Part shown: positions 26,892-39,048 of the stretch, one piece after another
Layout: the number at the start of each line of letters is the position of its first letter
Position numbering within the stretch: the first letter of the stretch is position 1
DNA from: Pseudorhodoferax soli
Lineage (GTDB): Bacteria > Pseudomonadota > Gammaproteobacteria > Burkholderiales > Burkholderiaceae_C
Length of the DNA: 64,000 nt
Reading direction: 5' to 3'
Assembly: GCF_003337555.1 (NCBI RefSeq)
Contig: NZ_QPJK01000001.1
Coordinates: 1,302,001 to 1,366,000 of the forward strand
Made by a program: the position numbers and the translations under genes
The notes under the pieces: model-generated
The model's input: the letters and a program-made list of their open reading frames with translations, nothing else
The model's database searches: none
Told to the model about the DNA's origin: nothing

Positions 26892-27647
26892 TCAGCGCAG
26901 CCCATCCCACAGCAGCTTGAGCCCCGTCAGCAGCATGCCGATGTTGATGAGCCGGTAGAACAGCGCGGGCGACACGCGCCGCGCGAAGCGCACCCCCGCC
27001 CACACGCCGAGCGGCGCGAACGGCAGCAGCACCAGCGACGTGGCGATGTTCTGCGCATCGAACAGGCCGAGCCAGGTGTACGGAATCCACTTGGACAGGT
27101 TGATGCAGAAGAAGAACACGGCCATCGTGGCCGCGAACTGCACGGGCGCCAGCTTGAGCGGAATCACGTAGGCGTTGATCGGCGGCCCGCCCGTGTGCGA
27201 GACAAAGCTCGTGAAGCCCGACACCGTGGCCAGCACGCGGCCGGCCCAGCGCGGCGGCGGCGCGCTGCCGGCGTGCGGCGGAAAGAGCCAGCGCTGCGCC
27301 AGGAACAGCAGCGTGAACACGCCCACCAGCGTGGAAACGGTGTGCCCGTCGAGCACGCGGAACAGTGCCGTGCCGACCACGGTGCCAAGCAGCCCGAACG
27401 GGATCAGCAGCCACAGCAGACCTTTGTCGAGGTCGCGCCGGAACGCGGCCACGCTCAACACATCGCACAGCAGCAGCACGGGCATCAGCAAGGCCGCGGC
27501 CTGCGGCACCGGGATGGCCAGCGCCATCAGCGGCACGGCCAGCGAGCCGAGGCCGGCGCCGAAACCGCTCTTGGACAGGCCCAGCAACAGCACGGCCGGG
27601 ATGGCCGTGGCGTAGAACGCCCAGCCGGTGATCAGAGGCAGGTCCAT
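26892..27647 (-). CDS. TSUP-family permease (TauE/SafE-like)
   Basis: Inner-membrane permease of 251 residues with about eight helices. Family signatures are GLSKSGFGAGLGSLAVPLMAL in the first repeat and GFTSFVSHTGGPPINAYVIPLKL in the second, characteristic of the TauE/SafE family of organic or inorganic sulfonate, sulfite and small anion exporters. It is divergent from livK with a 265-base gap that contains the MocR-type operator, so co-regulation is possible. Substrate not inferable. Confidence 0.9.
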   Translation of the reverse strand: MDLPLITGWAFYATAIPAVLLLGLSKSGFGAGLGSLAVPLMALAIPVPQAAALLMPVLLLCDVLSVAAFRRDLDKGLLWLLIPFGLLGTVVGTALFRVLDGHTVSTLVGVFTLLFLAQRWLFPPHAGSAPPPRWAGRVLATVSGFTSFVSHTGGPPINAYVIPLKLAPVQFAATMAVFFFCINLSKWIPYTWLGLFDAQNIATSLVLLPFAPLGVWAGVRFARRVSPALFYRLINIGMLLTGLKLLWDGLR

Positions 27648-27803
27648 GCGCGGTGGTGTGCGATCGTGTGAAAAAAAAGCCGGCGCAGTGTAGGCGGGCC
27701 CCGTGCTCGCATGGCCCGGGCAACCGGCGGAAGCGGCCCGCGCCAACGGCTGCGGCATCGGGGTTCCCCCTGCGGCCGGCCGCCTGAGCGCTGTCCCGGC
27801 AAA

Positions 27804-27839
27804 CTGTACCTGCTTCGAGGGATACAGCTGCCCTACAGT
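27804..27839 (+). promoter_or_regulatory. MocR-type operator and -10 of the livK operon
   Basis: CTGTACC (27804-27810), ten bases, GATACAG (27821-27827), and a -10-like TACAGT at 27834. The element upstream of the HMG-CoA reductase gene (37652-37687) has the same half-sites, the same ten-base spacing and its -10 at the same 30-base offset. No good -35 is present, as expected for an activator-dependent promoter. Confidence 0.7.
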
Positions 27840-27912
27840 CGGGCTGCAGCACCGCCGCCAACAGAAGCGGCGTGCCGCCCATCCCCGAGTCCATTCCCAA
27901 GGAGACAAACCC

Positions 27913-29115
27913 ATGCCATCGGTCCACCGTTTCGCCAAGCTCGCCGTCGCCGGCGCCATCGCCGGGTCCCTGTGGGCCGGCGCCGCCGCCTACGCCCAGG
28001 ACATCAAGATCGGCTACACCGCCGACCAGTCCGCCAGCGGCGTGGCCGAACTCGGCATCGCGGGCCGCTGGGGCTTCGAGGCCGCCATCGAGGACATCAA
28101 CAAGGCCGGCGGCATCATGGGCCGCAAGGTGGTCGGTGTGGTCCGTGACGACCAGGGCACGCCGCCCAAGGCGATCCAGAACATGACCGAGCTGATCGAC
28201 GCCGAGAAGGTGCACGCCGTCGTCGGCCCGGCCAACTCGGGCAACGCGCTGGCCTGGCTGCACCTGCCGCAGCAAAAGAAGATCCCCGTCGTCGTGCCCA
28301 TCGGCACCGCCACCGAGATCACCAACCGCTACGCCAAGGAACCGCAGAACTACCTGTTCCGCGTGTCCATGGTCGACCGCGAGCAGGTGGCGCTGCTGGG
28401 CGCCTACGCCGTCAAGGCGTCCAAGGACAAGAAGATCGCCATCCTGGCCGACTCCACCGGCTACGGCCAGGGCGGCATCAAGGACGCGACCGACATCCTG
28501 GCGCTGCACGGCGTTACACCCGTGGCGACCGAGAAGTACGGCCCCAAGGACACCGACATCACCTCGCAGCTGTCCAAGATCAAGGCCGCCGGCGCCGACA
28601 CCGTGATCATCTACGGCATCGCCGACGGCACGGCCCAGGTGCTGCGCAGCATGGAGAAGATCAACTACATGCCGGTGACGCTGGGCACCTGGGGCAACCT
28701 GTCCTCGCTGCTGCCCAAGATGGCCGGCGAAAAGCTCTCCGAGCACCTGATCCTGGCCGCCTCAACCACGGAGGACACCAACGCCAAGACCAAGGCGCTC
28801 GGCGAGCGCGTGCGCAAGAACTTCCCCACGCTGACCACCTTCCCGTGCTCGGCCCAGGCGTACGACTCGGTCATGCTGCTGGCCGCGGCGATGAAGCTGG
28901 CCAACAGCACCGACGGCGAGAAGGTCGCCGCCGCGTTGGAGAACGTGACCGGCGTGGAGGGCGTGATCAAGACCTACAACAAGCCCTTCACCAAGACCGC
29001 GCACGAAGGCCTCTCGGTGGCCGACTTCTACCTGGCCCGCTGGAAGAACGGCGCCCCGGTGCGCTATGAAGACCAGTTCACCAAGGCGTTGACGCCGGCC
29101 GACCTCAAGAAGTAA
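27913..29115 (+). CDS. LIV-type ABC importer, periplasmic binding protein
   Basis: Periplasmic receptor of a hydrophobic amino acid-type (HAAT) importer, 400 residues. A signal peptide (KLAVAGAIAGSLWAGAAAYAQ) is followed by the Peripla_BP_6 fold: IKIGYTADQSASGVAELG, INKAGGIMGRKVVGVVRDDQGTPPKA, VVGPANSGNALAW and DSTGYGQGGIKDA. This family covers amino acids but also many aromatic and aliphatic acids, so the usual livK label would be misleading. First gene of the operon that continues with livH, fused livM-livG and livF, then the GMC and acyl-CoA synthetase genes. A MocR-type operator precedes it. Confidence 0.93.
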   Translation: MPSVHRFAKLAVAGAIAGSLWAGAAAYAQDIKIGYTADQSASGVAELGIAGRWGFEAAIEDINKAGGIMGRKVVGVVRDDQGTPPKAIQNMTELIDAEKVHAVVGPANSGNALAWLHLPQQKKIPVVVPIGTATEITNRYAKEPQNYLFRVSMVDREQVALLGAYAVKASKDKKIAILADSTGYGQGGIKDATDILALHGVTPVATEKYGPKDTDITSQLSKIKAAGADTVIIYGIADGTAQVLRSMEKINYMPVTLGTWGNLSSLLPKMAGEKLSEHLILAASTTEDTNAKTKALGERVRKNFPTLTTFPCSAQAYDSVMLLAAAMKLANSTDGEKVAAALENVTGVEGVIKTYNKPFTKTAHEGLSVADFYLARWKNGAPVRYEDQFTKALTPADLKK

Positions 29116-29133
29116 GCCCGTCTGGGCGGCAGC

Positions 29134-29165
29134 GCCCACGCCACGCGGCGTGGGCCTTCTTTCTC
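29134..29165 (+). terminator. Hairpin after the binding-protein gene
   Basis: Nine-base-pair stem GCCCACGCC / GGCGTGGGC with a four-base loop, followed by CTTCTTTCT. It lies between the receptor gene and livH, where a partial terminator commonly keeps receptor levels above those of the permease. Confidence 0.65.
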
Positions 29166-29187
29166 GCGTGGTTCTCAAAGGGAAGAC

Positions 29188-30108
29188 ATGGGCGCGTCAC
29201 TCCTGCAGGCGGTTTTCAGCGGCCTGGCGCTGGGCAGCATCTATGCGCTGGTCGCGCTGGGCTTCAACATCACCCACAACACGACCAAGACCTTCAACTT
29301 CGGCCAGGGCGAGTTCCTGGTGGCCGGCGCCTACGTGGCGGTCTCTGCCGTGCTGCTGCTGGCCGGCAAGCCGATCAGCGGCTCGCTCTCCGCCATCGAG
29401 GTCACGCCCGGCCGCTACCTCGCGGCGCTGGCCATCTCCATCGTGGTGCTGGGCGCCCTGGGCGTGCTGCTGTACCACGCGGCCGTCAAGCCCTTCGTGG
29501 GCCAGGGCGGGCTGGCCTGGGTGATGAGCACCATCGGCTTCGGCATCATCATCCAGAACACCGCGCTGGCGATCTGGGGCCCGGCACCGCTGGTGATGCC
29601 CTCCCCGCTGGGCAACGAGGTGATCCGCATCGGCGGCGCCGGCGTGCTGCCGCAGGAGATCCTGGTGCTGGTGTGCAGCATCCTGGTCATGGTCTGCCTG
29701 GACTTCGTGATGCGCAAGACCAAGATCGGCAAGGCCGTGCGCGCCGTCGCACACAGCGGCCCCGCCGCCACGCTGATGGGCATCAACGTCTCGGCCATCG
29801 TGGTGCTGGCCTTCGTCATCAGCTCGGCGCTGGCCGGGCTGGCGGGGCTGCTGATCGCGCCGATCACCACGGCCTCGGTCTTCATGGGCCTCACGCTGGC
29901 GCTCAAGGCTTTCTCCGCCGCCATCGTGGGCGGCCTCAACAACGCACGCGGCTGCATGCTGGGCGGCTTCCTGCTCGGGCTGATCGAGGCCCTGGTCGGG
30001 CTGTGGCAGGCCGAACTGCGCGAGATCAGCATCTTCCTGCTGATCATCCTGGTGCTGGTGCTCAAACCCGAAGGCCTGCTGGGCCGCCGCCTGGTGGAGA
30101 AGGTCTGA
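29188..30108 (+). CDS. livH: LIV-type ABC importer permease LivH
   Basis: Inner-membrane permease of 306 residues with about eight helices. Family marks are LGSIYALVALGFNITHNTTKTFNFGQGEFLVAGAY at the start, VRAVAHSGPAATLMGINV for the coupling loop to the ATPase, and the C-terminal LVLVLKPEGLLGRRLVEKV. The stop overlaps the start of the fused livM-livG gene by one base (TGATG). Confidence 0.95.
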   Translation: MGASLLQAVFSGLALGSIYALVALGFNITHNTTKTFNFGQGEFLVAGAYVAVSAVLLLAGKPISGSLSAIEVTPGRYLAALAISIVVLGALGVLLYHAAVKPFVGQGGLAWVMSTIGFGIIIQNTALAIWGPAPLVMPSPLGNEVIRIGGAGVLPQEILVLVCSILVMVCLDFVMRKTKIGKAVRAVAHSGPAATLMGINVSAIVVLAFVISSALAGLAGLLIAPITTASVFMGLTLALKAFSAAIVGGLNNARGCMLGGFLLGLIEALVGLWQAELREISIFLLIILVLVLKPEGLLGRRLVEKV

Positions 30109-31914
30109 TGCAGTTCGGCAAAGGACATGCCATCGGCGTGGCGCTGGCCATCGCCGCCATCGCGTTGGCACCGGTGCTCGTCACCAACGGCTTCTACCTC
30201 AAGGTGCTGTTCCTGATCGGGGTCAACTACCTGGCCGCAGCGGGTCTCAACGTGCTGGTCGGCCACACCGGCCAGAAATCGCTCGGCCACGCCGGGCTGT
30301 TCGCGGTGGGCGCCTACACCGCCGCGTTGCTGACGGCGCGCCTGGGCTGGAACCCCTGGCTGGCCTTCGTCGCGGCCGGCGCCATGGCCGGGTTGTTCGG
30401 CGTGCTGATCGCGCTGCCGGCGCTGCGCGTGCGCGGGCCGGCGCTGGCCATGGTCACGATCGGCTTCGGCATCGTGGTCGAGAAGGTGGTGTCGGAATGG
30501 CAGGACGTGTTCGGCGGCCAGGCCGGCATCTATGGCGTGGTGCCGCCCTCCATCGGCGGCAGCGCGCTCAACGACAGCCAGTGGGTCTGGTTCGTCGGCG
30601 CGCTGGCCATCGTGGCGCACCTGACGATCCGCGCCCTGCTGCGCGGCAAGTACGGCCGCGCCTTCATGGCCGTCAACACCGCCGAGGTGGCGGCCGAGAG
30701 CGTGGGCGTGTCGGTCTACACGTTCAAGGTGCTGGCCTTCGTGATCAGCGCCGTCACCTGCGGGCTGGCCGGCGCGCTCATCGCGCAGCAGAACCAGTAC
30801 ATCAACTCCGACTTCATCAACTTCAGCCTGTCGATCTTCTTCCTCTTGATCGTGCTGTTCGGCGGCAGCTCGGTCTACGGCCCGCTGGTGGGCGCGGTGG
30901 TGCTGACGCTGCTGGACGCCTTCCTCGCGCGCTGGCCCACGGCCCAGCACTTCACCTACGGCGCGCTGCTGCTGTTCGCGCTGTACGCCATGCCCGACGG
31001 GTTGTCGGGCGCGCTCGGCCGGCTGGCCAAGAAGCTGGTGCCGGCACTGGCGCGCAAGCCCGTGCTGCCCGCGCCCACCACGGGCTGGAAGCTGCGCGCC
31101 GCCGAGCGGCTGGCCGCGGACAAACCGCTGTTGCAGACCCGCGCCGTCTACAAGGCTTACGGCGGTGTGGTGCCCACGAACAACATCGACATGGAGCTCA
31201 CGACCGGCCACATCCATTCGCTGATCGGGCCGAACGGCGCGGGCAAGACCACGCTGCTCAACATCCTGTCCGGGATCGTGCCGCCCGACCGCGGCAGCAT
31301 CGAGTTCGCCGGGCAGAGCATCGTGCACATGGTGCCCAACCGCATCTGTGCCATCGGCCTGGGCCGCACCTTCCAGAACCTGAAGCTGTTCAGCGACATG
31401 TCGGTGCTGGACAACGTCAAGGTCGGGCTGCATCGCCACATGCGTGCCGGCTTCTGGTCCTGCCTGCTGGGCCTGCCCAACGCACAGCGCGAAGAGCGGG
31501 CGGCACGCGACGAGGCGCTGCAGATCCTCGATTTCCTGGGCCTGCTGGACAAGGCCGATGAAGTCGCCGGCAGCCTGCCCTACGGACTGCAGCGCCGGCT
31601 GGAACTGGCCCGCGCGCTGGCCACGCACCCACGCCTGCTGCTTCTCGACGAGCCCGCCGCCGGCCTGAACCCGCAGGAGACGCAGGACCTCATCGGCGTG
31701 ATCGCCAAGATCCGCGACCTGGGCATCACCGTGCTGCTGATCGAACACCACATGGACCTGGTCATGGCCATCTCGGACCACGTGATCGTGCTCGACTACG
31801 GCGAGAAAATCGCCGAGGGCAAGCCCGGGCAAGTGCAGAACAACCCGCGTGTGATCGCGGCCTACCTGGGCACGGACGAGCCGGACGAGGACGACCTGGA
31901 ACTGGAGGCCAGCC

Positions 31915-31922
<8 letters not shown>
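30108..31922 (+). CDS. Fused LivM permease and LivG ATPase
   Basis: 604-residue fusion of two normally separate subunits. Residues 1-310 form the LivM permease (NYLAAAGLNVLVGHTGQKSLGHAGLFAVGAYTAALL, then LRGKYGRAFMAVNTAEVAAESVGV). A linker (RKPVLPAPTTGWKLRAAERL) leads to LivG at about 345-604: Walker A GPNGAGKTT, signature LPYGLQRRLELARAL, Walker B LLLLDEPAAGLNP, and IEHHMDLVM. No stop or frameshift interrupts the joint, so the fusion is real. The importer would carry one ATPase tethered to its permease plus free LivF. The C-terminus is acidic (EPDEDDLELE). Confidence 0.93.
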
Positions 31923-32637
<715 letters not shown>

Positions 32638-32979
32638 GATGGCGCCCTGCGCGGCTGTCTCCTCTTTCGAGGTTCAACCACCGTGGGGGCGGGACCACGC
32701 CGACGGTGTGCTTTGTTCCGCTCATGTCCCCCGGCTTCGCCTCCTCCTTTACTTCGCTGCACAGAACACACCATCGACGCGGTCTACCAGCGTCGCGTCG
32801 CACGGTCCAGCACGGCGCGACGTTTCCAAGGTCGGGGGTACTGGGTGGCCCCTGCAGCGAAATAAAGGAGGAGCCTGGGCCGCCTGCGGCCCAGGCGGGG
32901 GACATTCGCGGAAGGGGCCACCCGGTGGCCTCGGCCGACGCGCCACACCCGTGCCCGTCGACACCCAGGCGCCACTGAC
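32638..32979. repeat. Intergenic repeat element: two inverted units
   Basis: No gene is seen in this 342-base gap. It holds two related units in inverted orientation. The left unit (32726-32760) reads GTCCCCCGGCTT to TTACTTCGCTGC. The right unit (32843-32923) contains the reverse: TGCAGCGAAATAAAGGAGGA to GGCGGGGGACAT. The right unit is bounded by an 11-base inverted repeat, GGGTGGCCCCT (32843-32853) and AGGGGCCACCC (32913-32923). Nested inside is a perfect 11-bp hairpin, GCCTGGGCCGC (32873-32883) with GCGGCCCAGGC (32886-32896). No transposase or target duplication is seen. It looks like a REP/MITE-type element and may separate livF from the GMC gene. Confidence 0.75.
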
Positions 32980-34605
32980 ATGACCACCGACACCTTCGAC
33001 TACGTGATCGTCGGCAGCGGCGCAGCCGGCGCCATCCTCGCGGCCCGCCTGGGCGAAGACTCCACACTCAGCATCTGCGTACTGGAAGCCGGCCCGCGCG
33101 ACTGGCATCCGTACCTGCACCTGCCGGCCGGCTTCATCAAGGTGCTGTTCAACCCCGACTTCACCTGGCAGTTCAGCTCCGAGCCGACAGAGTGGACCGG
33201 CGGGCGCCGCGTGCCGCTGCCGCAGGGCCGCACGGCCGGTGGCTCCACCGCCATCAACGGCCTGGTCTACAACCGCGGCCAGGCCGAGGACTACGACGGC
33301 TGGGCCGCCCAGGGCAACCCCGGCTGGAGTTACGAAGAACTGCTGCCCTGCTTCAAGCGCAGCGAACGCCGCATCGGCCCCGGTGACGATGCGCTGCGCG
33401 GGCGCAGCGGCCCCGTGCCCGTGACCGACATCGACTGGCAGCACCCGGTGTGCGAAGCCTTCCTCGAAGGCGCCGGGGAACTGGGCCTGCCACGCAATCC
33501 TGACTACAACGGCGCGACGCAGGCCGGCGTGGGCTACTTCCAGCGCACCATCCACCACGGGCTGCGCCAGGGCACGGCGCCGACCTTCCTGACGCCAGCC
33601 CTGAAGCGCGGCAACGTGGCGCTGCGCAGCAACGCGCACGCCACCGGCATCGTGTTCGACGGGCTGCGCGCCACCGGCGTGCGGTATCGGCGCGGCGGCG
33701 CCAACGGCCAAACCGAGGTCGTGCGTGCGCGGTGCGAGGTCATCGTCTGCGCCGGCGCCGTCAACACGCCCAAGCTGCTGCAGCTGTCGGGCATCGGCCC
33801 GGCCGAATGGCTGCAGCGCGCCGGCATCCCCGTGCGGCATGCGCTGCCCGGCGTGGGCCAGCACCTCAAGGACCACTTCTCGGTGCGGTTGGTGGCCCGC
33901 GCCAAGAACGCGGTGACCATCAACGAACTCGCGCGCGCGCCGCGGCTGTGGAACCAGGCCGCGCGCTGGCTCGCCGGCCAGCCCAGCGTCCTGGCGCTGA
34001 GCCCCTCGCTCGCCCACTTCTTCTGGCAGTCGCGGCCCGGGCTCGCGCGGCCCGACCTGCAGGGCGTGTTCGCGCCGGCCAGCTACCGCGCGGGCTACGT
34101 GGGCATGCTGGACGACTACCCCGGCATGACCTGCGGCGTCTGGCAGCACCGGCCGCAGAGCAGCGGCTGGGTGCGGCTGGCCTCCGGCGACCCGTTCGCC
34201 GACCCGCTGGTGCAGCCCAACTACCTGGCCCACGAGGACGACCGCCGCGTGCTGCTGTACGGCGTGCGGCTGGCCCGCAAGCTGTTGCAGACGCGCGCGC
34301 TGGCACCCTACGTGGCAGCCGAAACCATGCCCGGCCCGGACGTGCAGGCCGACGACGAACTGCTGGACTACGTGCGGCGCTACGGTGTCTCGTCCTACCA
34401 CCTGAACGGGACGGCGCGCATGGGGCCGGCCAGCGACGCGACGGCCGTGGTCGATGCGCAGCTGCGCGTGCACGGCATCGCTGGCCTGCGCGTGGCCGAC
34501 GCGTCCGTCATGCCCGACATTCCTTCGGCCAACACCTGCGCTGCGTCCATGATGATCGGCGAGAAGGCCGCAGATCTCGTGCGCGCCCAACCTGCACGAC
34601 CATGA
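32980..34605 (+). CDS. GMC-family FAD-dependent alcohol oxidoreductase
   Basis: 541 residues. The FAD Rossmann motif VIVGSGAAGAILAARL (about 9-24), PQGRTAGGSTAINGLVYNRG for the GMC signature and the C-terminal SYHLNGTARMG with catalytic His474 and Asn518 (IPSANTCAAS) place it with choline/alcohol dehydrogenases. The enzyme oxidises a primary or secondary alcohol to an aldehyde or ketone, usually passing electrons to the respiratory chain. It lies between the ABC importer and the acyl-CoA synthetase, to which it is coupled by an ATGA overlap. With the nearby HMG-CoA reductase, an alcohol precursor of a branched acid is a plausible substrate. Confidence 0.9.
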   Translation: MTTDTFDYVIVGSGAAGAILAARLGEDSTLSICVLEAGPRDWHPYLHLPAGFIKVLFNPDFTWQFSSEPTEWTGGRRVPLPQGRTAGGSTAINGLVYNRGQAEDYDGWAAQGNPGWSYEELLPCFKRSERRIGPGDDALRGRSGPVPVTDIDWQHPVCEAFLEGAGELGLPRNPDYNGATQAGVGYFQRTIHHGLRQGTAPTFLTPALKRGNVALRSNAHATGIVFDGLRATGVRYRRGGANGQTEVVRARCEVIVCAGAVNTPKLLQLSGIGPAEWLQRAGIPVRHALPGVGQHLKDHFSVRLVARAKNAVTINELARAPRLWNQAARWLAGQPSVLALSPSLAHFFWQSRPGLARPDLQGVFAPASYRAGYVGMLDDYPGMTCGVWQHRPQSSGWVRLASGDPFADPLVQPNYLAHEDDRRVLLYGVRLARKLLQTRALAPYVAAETMPGPDVQADDELLDYVRRYGVSSYHLNGTARMGPASDATAVVDAQLRVHGIAGLRVADASVMPDIPSANTCAASMMIGEKAADLVRAQPARP

Positions 34606-36227
34606 TCGACATCGCCCAGCACCCCACGCTGCACCAGGCCCTGGCGGCCGCCGCCCAGGCCTACGGCGCCAACCCGCTGCTGGCCATTCCCGCCAATCCG
34701 CAACGCAGCTACCTGCCGGACGGCCAGGAACTGAGCTTCGCCCAGATGCACCAGGGCGTGAGCGCACTGGCCATGCGCTACGCCGCCGCCGGCTACGGCC
34801 ACGGCCACCGCGTGGCGCTGTTCCTGGAGAACCGGCCCGAGCACCTGCTGCACAAGCTCGCGCTCAACAGCCTGGGCGCCTGCTGCGTGCCCGTGAACCC
34901 CGACTACCGGCCGCGTGAACTGGCCTACCTGGTCGAGCACGCGCGCGTGGACCTGGTCGTGGTGCTGGACAGCCGCGTCGACGCGTTGCGCGCGGCGCTC
35001 GCCGAGTCTGGCCACCAGCCCGCGTTCGCCACGCTCGAAGGCTTCGCCGCCACGCTGCCGCCGGCCCCGCGCGACCCGCTGCCTGGCAGCGTGCACGGCG
35101 ACACACCGGCCAGCATCCTCTACACCTCGGGCACGACGGGCCGGCCCAAGGGCTGCATCCTGTCGCACCGCTACGAGCTGGCGTCCGGCCACGCCTATGC
35201 CACGCGCGGTGGCCTGGCCACCTTCGGCGAGGGCACGGACCGCATCTACAACCCCTTGCCGCTGTTCCACGTCAACGCCTCGGTCGTCTCATTCCCCGGC
35301 GCACTGCTGACCGGCAACTGCCAGGTGCAGACCGACCGCTTCCAGCCATCGCGCTGGTGGACCGAGGTGCGCGAGAGCCGCGCCACCGTCGTGCACTACC
35401 TGGGCGTCATCGTGCAGATGCTGTGGGGCCAGCCGCCCGGCCCGCAGGACCGCGACCACGCCGTGCGCTTCGCCTACGGCGCCGGCGTGGAGCCACCCTT
35501 GCACGCGGCCTTCGAAGAGCGCTTCGGCTTCCCGCTGATCGAGCTCTGGGGCATGACCGAGATGGTGCGCATCCTGACCGACAACCACGCGCCGCGCCAG
35601 GTCGGCACGCGTGCCTTCGGCCGTGCGCAGCCCGACATCGAGGTGCGGGTGGTCGACGATGCCGACCGCGATGTGGACGGCGAGACGCCCGGCGAGATGG
35701 TGATCCGCCACAGCGCGGCCACGCCGCGGCAGGACTTCTTCTCGGGCTACCTCGACGACCCTGCGGCGACTGAGGCCGCCTGGCGCGGCGGCTGGTTCCA
35801 CACCGGCGACATCGTGTGGCGCGACGCCACGGGCATGCTGCACTTCGTCGACCGGCGCAAGAACATCGTGCGCCGCTCGGGCGAGAACATCGCCGCGGCC
35901 GAGGTCGAGGCCATGCTGCTGACCCACCCCTGGGTCGAACAGGCCGCCGTGATGGCCCTGCCCGACGAGGTGCGCGAAGAGGAGGTGCTGGCCTGCGTGG
36001 TGCTCAAGCCCGGCGAGGAACGCTCCGAAGCCACGGCGCGCGCGCTGTTCGCGCACTGCAATGCGCAGCTGGCCTACTACAAGGCGCCCGGCTGGGTCTG
36101 GTTCGCCGACGCGATCCCGACCACGGCCACGCAGAAGATCCAGAAGCACAGCCTGTTCCCGGCCGGCACCGACCCGCGCACGCTGCCGGGCATTCTGGAT
36201 CTGCGCGGGCTCAAGAAGCGGCGCTGA
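34602..36227 (+). CDS. Acyl-CoA synthetase (AMP-binding, ANL superfamily)
   Basis: 541-residue ligase that activates a carboxylic acid to its CoA thioester with ATP. Motifs: SILYTSGTTGRPKGCIL (P-loop, about 170-186), LWGMTEMVRI (adenine contact), GWFHTGDIVWRDATGMLHFVDRRKNIVRRSGENIAAAEVE (the hinge and C-terminal domain), and TTATQKIQKHSLF with the catalytic Lys. It resembles crotonobetaine/carnitine-type ligases. The start overlaps the GMC stop (ATGA). It overlaps the convergent mocR gene by 17 bases. Together with the alcohol oxidoreductase it would turn an imported alcohol into an acyl-CoA. Confidence 0.92.
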   Translation: MIDIAQHPTLHQALAAAAQAYGANPLLAIPANPQRSYLPDGQELSFAQMHQGVSALAMRYAAAGYGHGHRVALFLENRPEHLLHKLALNSLGACCVPVNPDYRPRELAYLVEHARVDLVVVLDSRVDALRAALAESGHQPAFATLEGFAATLPPAPRDPLPGSVHGDTPASILYTSGTTGRPKGCILSHRYELASGHAYATRGGLATFGEGTDRIYNPLPLFHVNASVVSFPGALLTGNCQVQTDRFQPSRWWTEVRESRATVVHYLGVIVQMLWGQPPGPQDRDHAVRFAYGAGVEPPLHAAFEERFGFPLIELWGMTEMVRILTDNHAPRQVGTRAFGRAQPDIEVRVVDDADRDVDGETPGEMVIRHSAATPRQDFFSGYLDDPAATEAAWRGGWFHTGDIVWRDATGMLHFVDRRKNIVRRSGENIAAAEVEAMLLTHPWVEQAAVMALPDEVREEEVLACVVLKPGEERSEATARALFAHCNAQLAYYKAPGWVWFADAIPTTATQKIQKHSLFPAGTDPRTLPGILDLRGLKKRR

Positions 36228-37629
36228 CCGGGCGCGCGCCCTGGCGCAGGACGGCCTGCAGGGCGGATGCGAAGCGCGGGTCGAGCACCGTCCCCACGTT
36301 GAAGCGCGACCAGGGCGACACGGCCTCGGGATCGACGCTGAAGATGCGGCCCGGGGCCATCATCACCTGGCGTTCGAGCATCGCCTGAGCCAGCGTCAAC
36401 GCATCCGGTGCGCCGGGCAGCCGCGCCCACAGGAACAAGGAGGCCGGGGTCTGCGTGAACAGCTCGGCGCCCAGGCCATGGAGCAGTTCCTGCGCGCGCA
36501 GCGTGGCCTCGGCAACACGCCGGCGCAGGTGCGCCAGATGGGCGAGGTACTGGCGCTCGCCCAGCAGCGTCTCGACCGTGCGCTCGCAGTACTCCGAGCT
36601 GCTGACGTGCACCAGCGCCTTGAGGTCCGCCAGGTCGCTGGCCAGGTCCACGCTGCACGCGATGAAGCCCACGCGCAGCGCGGCCGACAGCGACTTGGAA
36701 AAACTGCCCACATAGAGGGTGCGCTCCAGCGCGTCCAGCGCCGCGAGCCGCGTGGACTGCGGCGGCTTGAAGTCCGCCAGCGGATCGTTCTCGACGATCA
36801 GCAGGTTGTGCTGGCGTGCGAGCGCGAGCACGCGCTGGGCCACGGCGGGTGCCAGGTCCGAGCCCGTGGGGTTGTGCGCCAGCGACTGCGTGAAGAACAC
36901 GCGCGGCCGGTGGCGCAGCAGCAGTTGCTCGAGCGCCCGCGTATCGGGCCCCTGCGGCGTGCGCGGCACACCCACTGTGCGCGCGCCGGCCAGGTGCAGC
37001 TTGCCGAACAGCGGGTAGTAGCCCGGGTCGTCCGCCAGCACCACGGCACCGGGCGGCACGAAGTAACGCACGATGATGTCCATCGCCTCGTTGGCGCCAT
37101 GCGTGAGCACCATCTGGCGCGTGCCGGCGGCGATGCCGAAATCCGCCAGCCGGCGCACCAGGCGCTGGCGCAGCGGCTCGTAGCCGAAGCGGTTGCCATA
37201 GCGGAACAAGGTGCCCAGCCCGCCGCGCGCCACCTTGTGGTGGTGCCGGTCCAGCCGCGCGCCGGCCAGCCATTCGACGGGCGGAAAGCCATCGCCCACG
37301 TTGAGCTGGCCCGGCTCCTCGCGCAGCTGGTTGCGCATGAGCCAGACGATGCCCATGGCCCGGCCCAGCGAGCCGGCATCGTCCTCGGCCGCCGCGGCCG
37401 CTGCGCGCGCCGGCGCCTTGACGAAGAAGCCCGCACCGCGGCGCGGCTCGACCAGTCCGCGCGCGACCAGCAGCTCGAAGGCGGCCACCACGGTGTTCTT
37501 GCCGAGCCCGCGCTGGCCCGCCAGTGCGCGCAGTGAAGGCAGCTTGTCGCCGGCGCGGAAAGCACCTTGCAGGATCTGGTGCTCCAGCGTGTCGGCCAGC
37601 TGGACGAAGATGGATTCGGTGGATGGCAT
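36211..37629 (-). CDS. MocR-family PLP-dependent transcriptional regulator
   Basis: 472 residues: an N-terminal GntR-type winged helix ([34 protein letters not shown], 21-53) fused to a fold-type I aminotransferase domain with the PLP Lys at 312 ([14 protein letters not shown]), HNPTGS and NDPLADF. MocR/GabR proteins use the aminotransferase part as a PLP-dependent sensor. It diverges from the degradative HMG-CoA reductase gene, and a spaced inverted repeat (37652-37675) lies between the two starts. A matching element lies upstream of the ABC-importer operon, so this protein is the probable regulator of both units. Confidence 0.93.
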   Translation of the reverse strand: MPSTESIFVQLADTLEHQILQGAFRAGDKLPSLRALAGQRGLGKNTVVAAFELLVARGLVEPRRGAGFFVKAPARAAAAAAEDDAGSLGRAMGIVWLMRNQLREEPGQLNVGDGFPPVEWLAGARLDRHHHKVARGGLGTLFRYGNRFGYEPLRQRLVRRLADFGIAAGTRQMVLTHGANEAMDIIVRYFVPPGAVVLADDPGYYPLFGKLHLAGARTVGVPRTPQGPDTRALEQLLLRHRPRVFFTQSLAHNPTGSDLAPAVAQRVLALARQHNLLIVENDPLADFKPPQSTRLAALDALERTLYVGSFSKSLSAALRVGFIACSVDLASDLADLKALVHVSSSEYCERTVETLLGERQYLAHLAHLRRRVAEATLRAQELLHGLGAELFTQTPASLFLWARLPGAPDALTLAQAMLERQVMMAPGRIFSVDPEAVSPWSRFNVGTVLDPRFASALQAVLRQGARPVSAAS

Positions 37630-37651
37630 GGGCGTCAGCTGTTCCGCCGAA

Positions 37652-37687
37652 CTGTACCTGTGCGCGCGGGTACAGCCGACCCAGAAT
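37652..37687. promoter_or_regulatory. MocR-type operator between mocR and mvaA
   Basis: CTGTACC (37652-37658), ten bases, GGTACAG (37669-37675), then a -10-like CAGAAT at 37682. Identical architecture to the element at 27804-27839. The inverted half-sites are perfect here. The position suits control of both divergent genes. Confidence 0.75.
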
Positions 37688-37719
37688 GCCGCCACACCAA
37701 CACCGACGGAGACGACACC

Positions 37720-39009
<1,290 letters not shown>

Positions 39010-39048
39010 CTCAAGACTGCGCCGCGCGCGCCGATAAGCCCGGGGACC

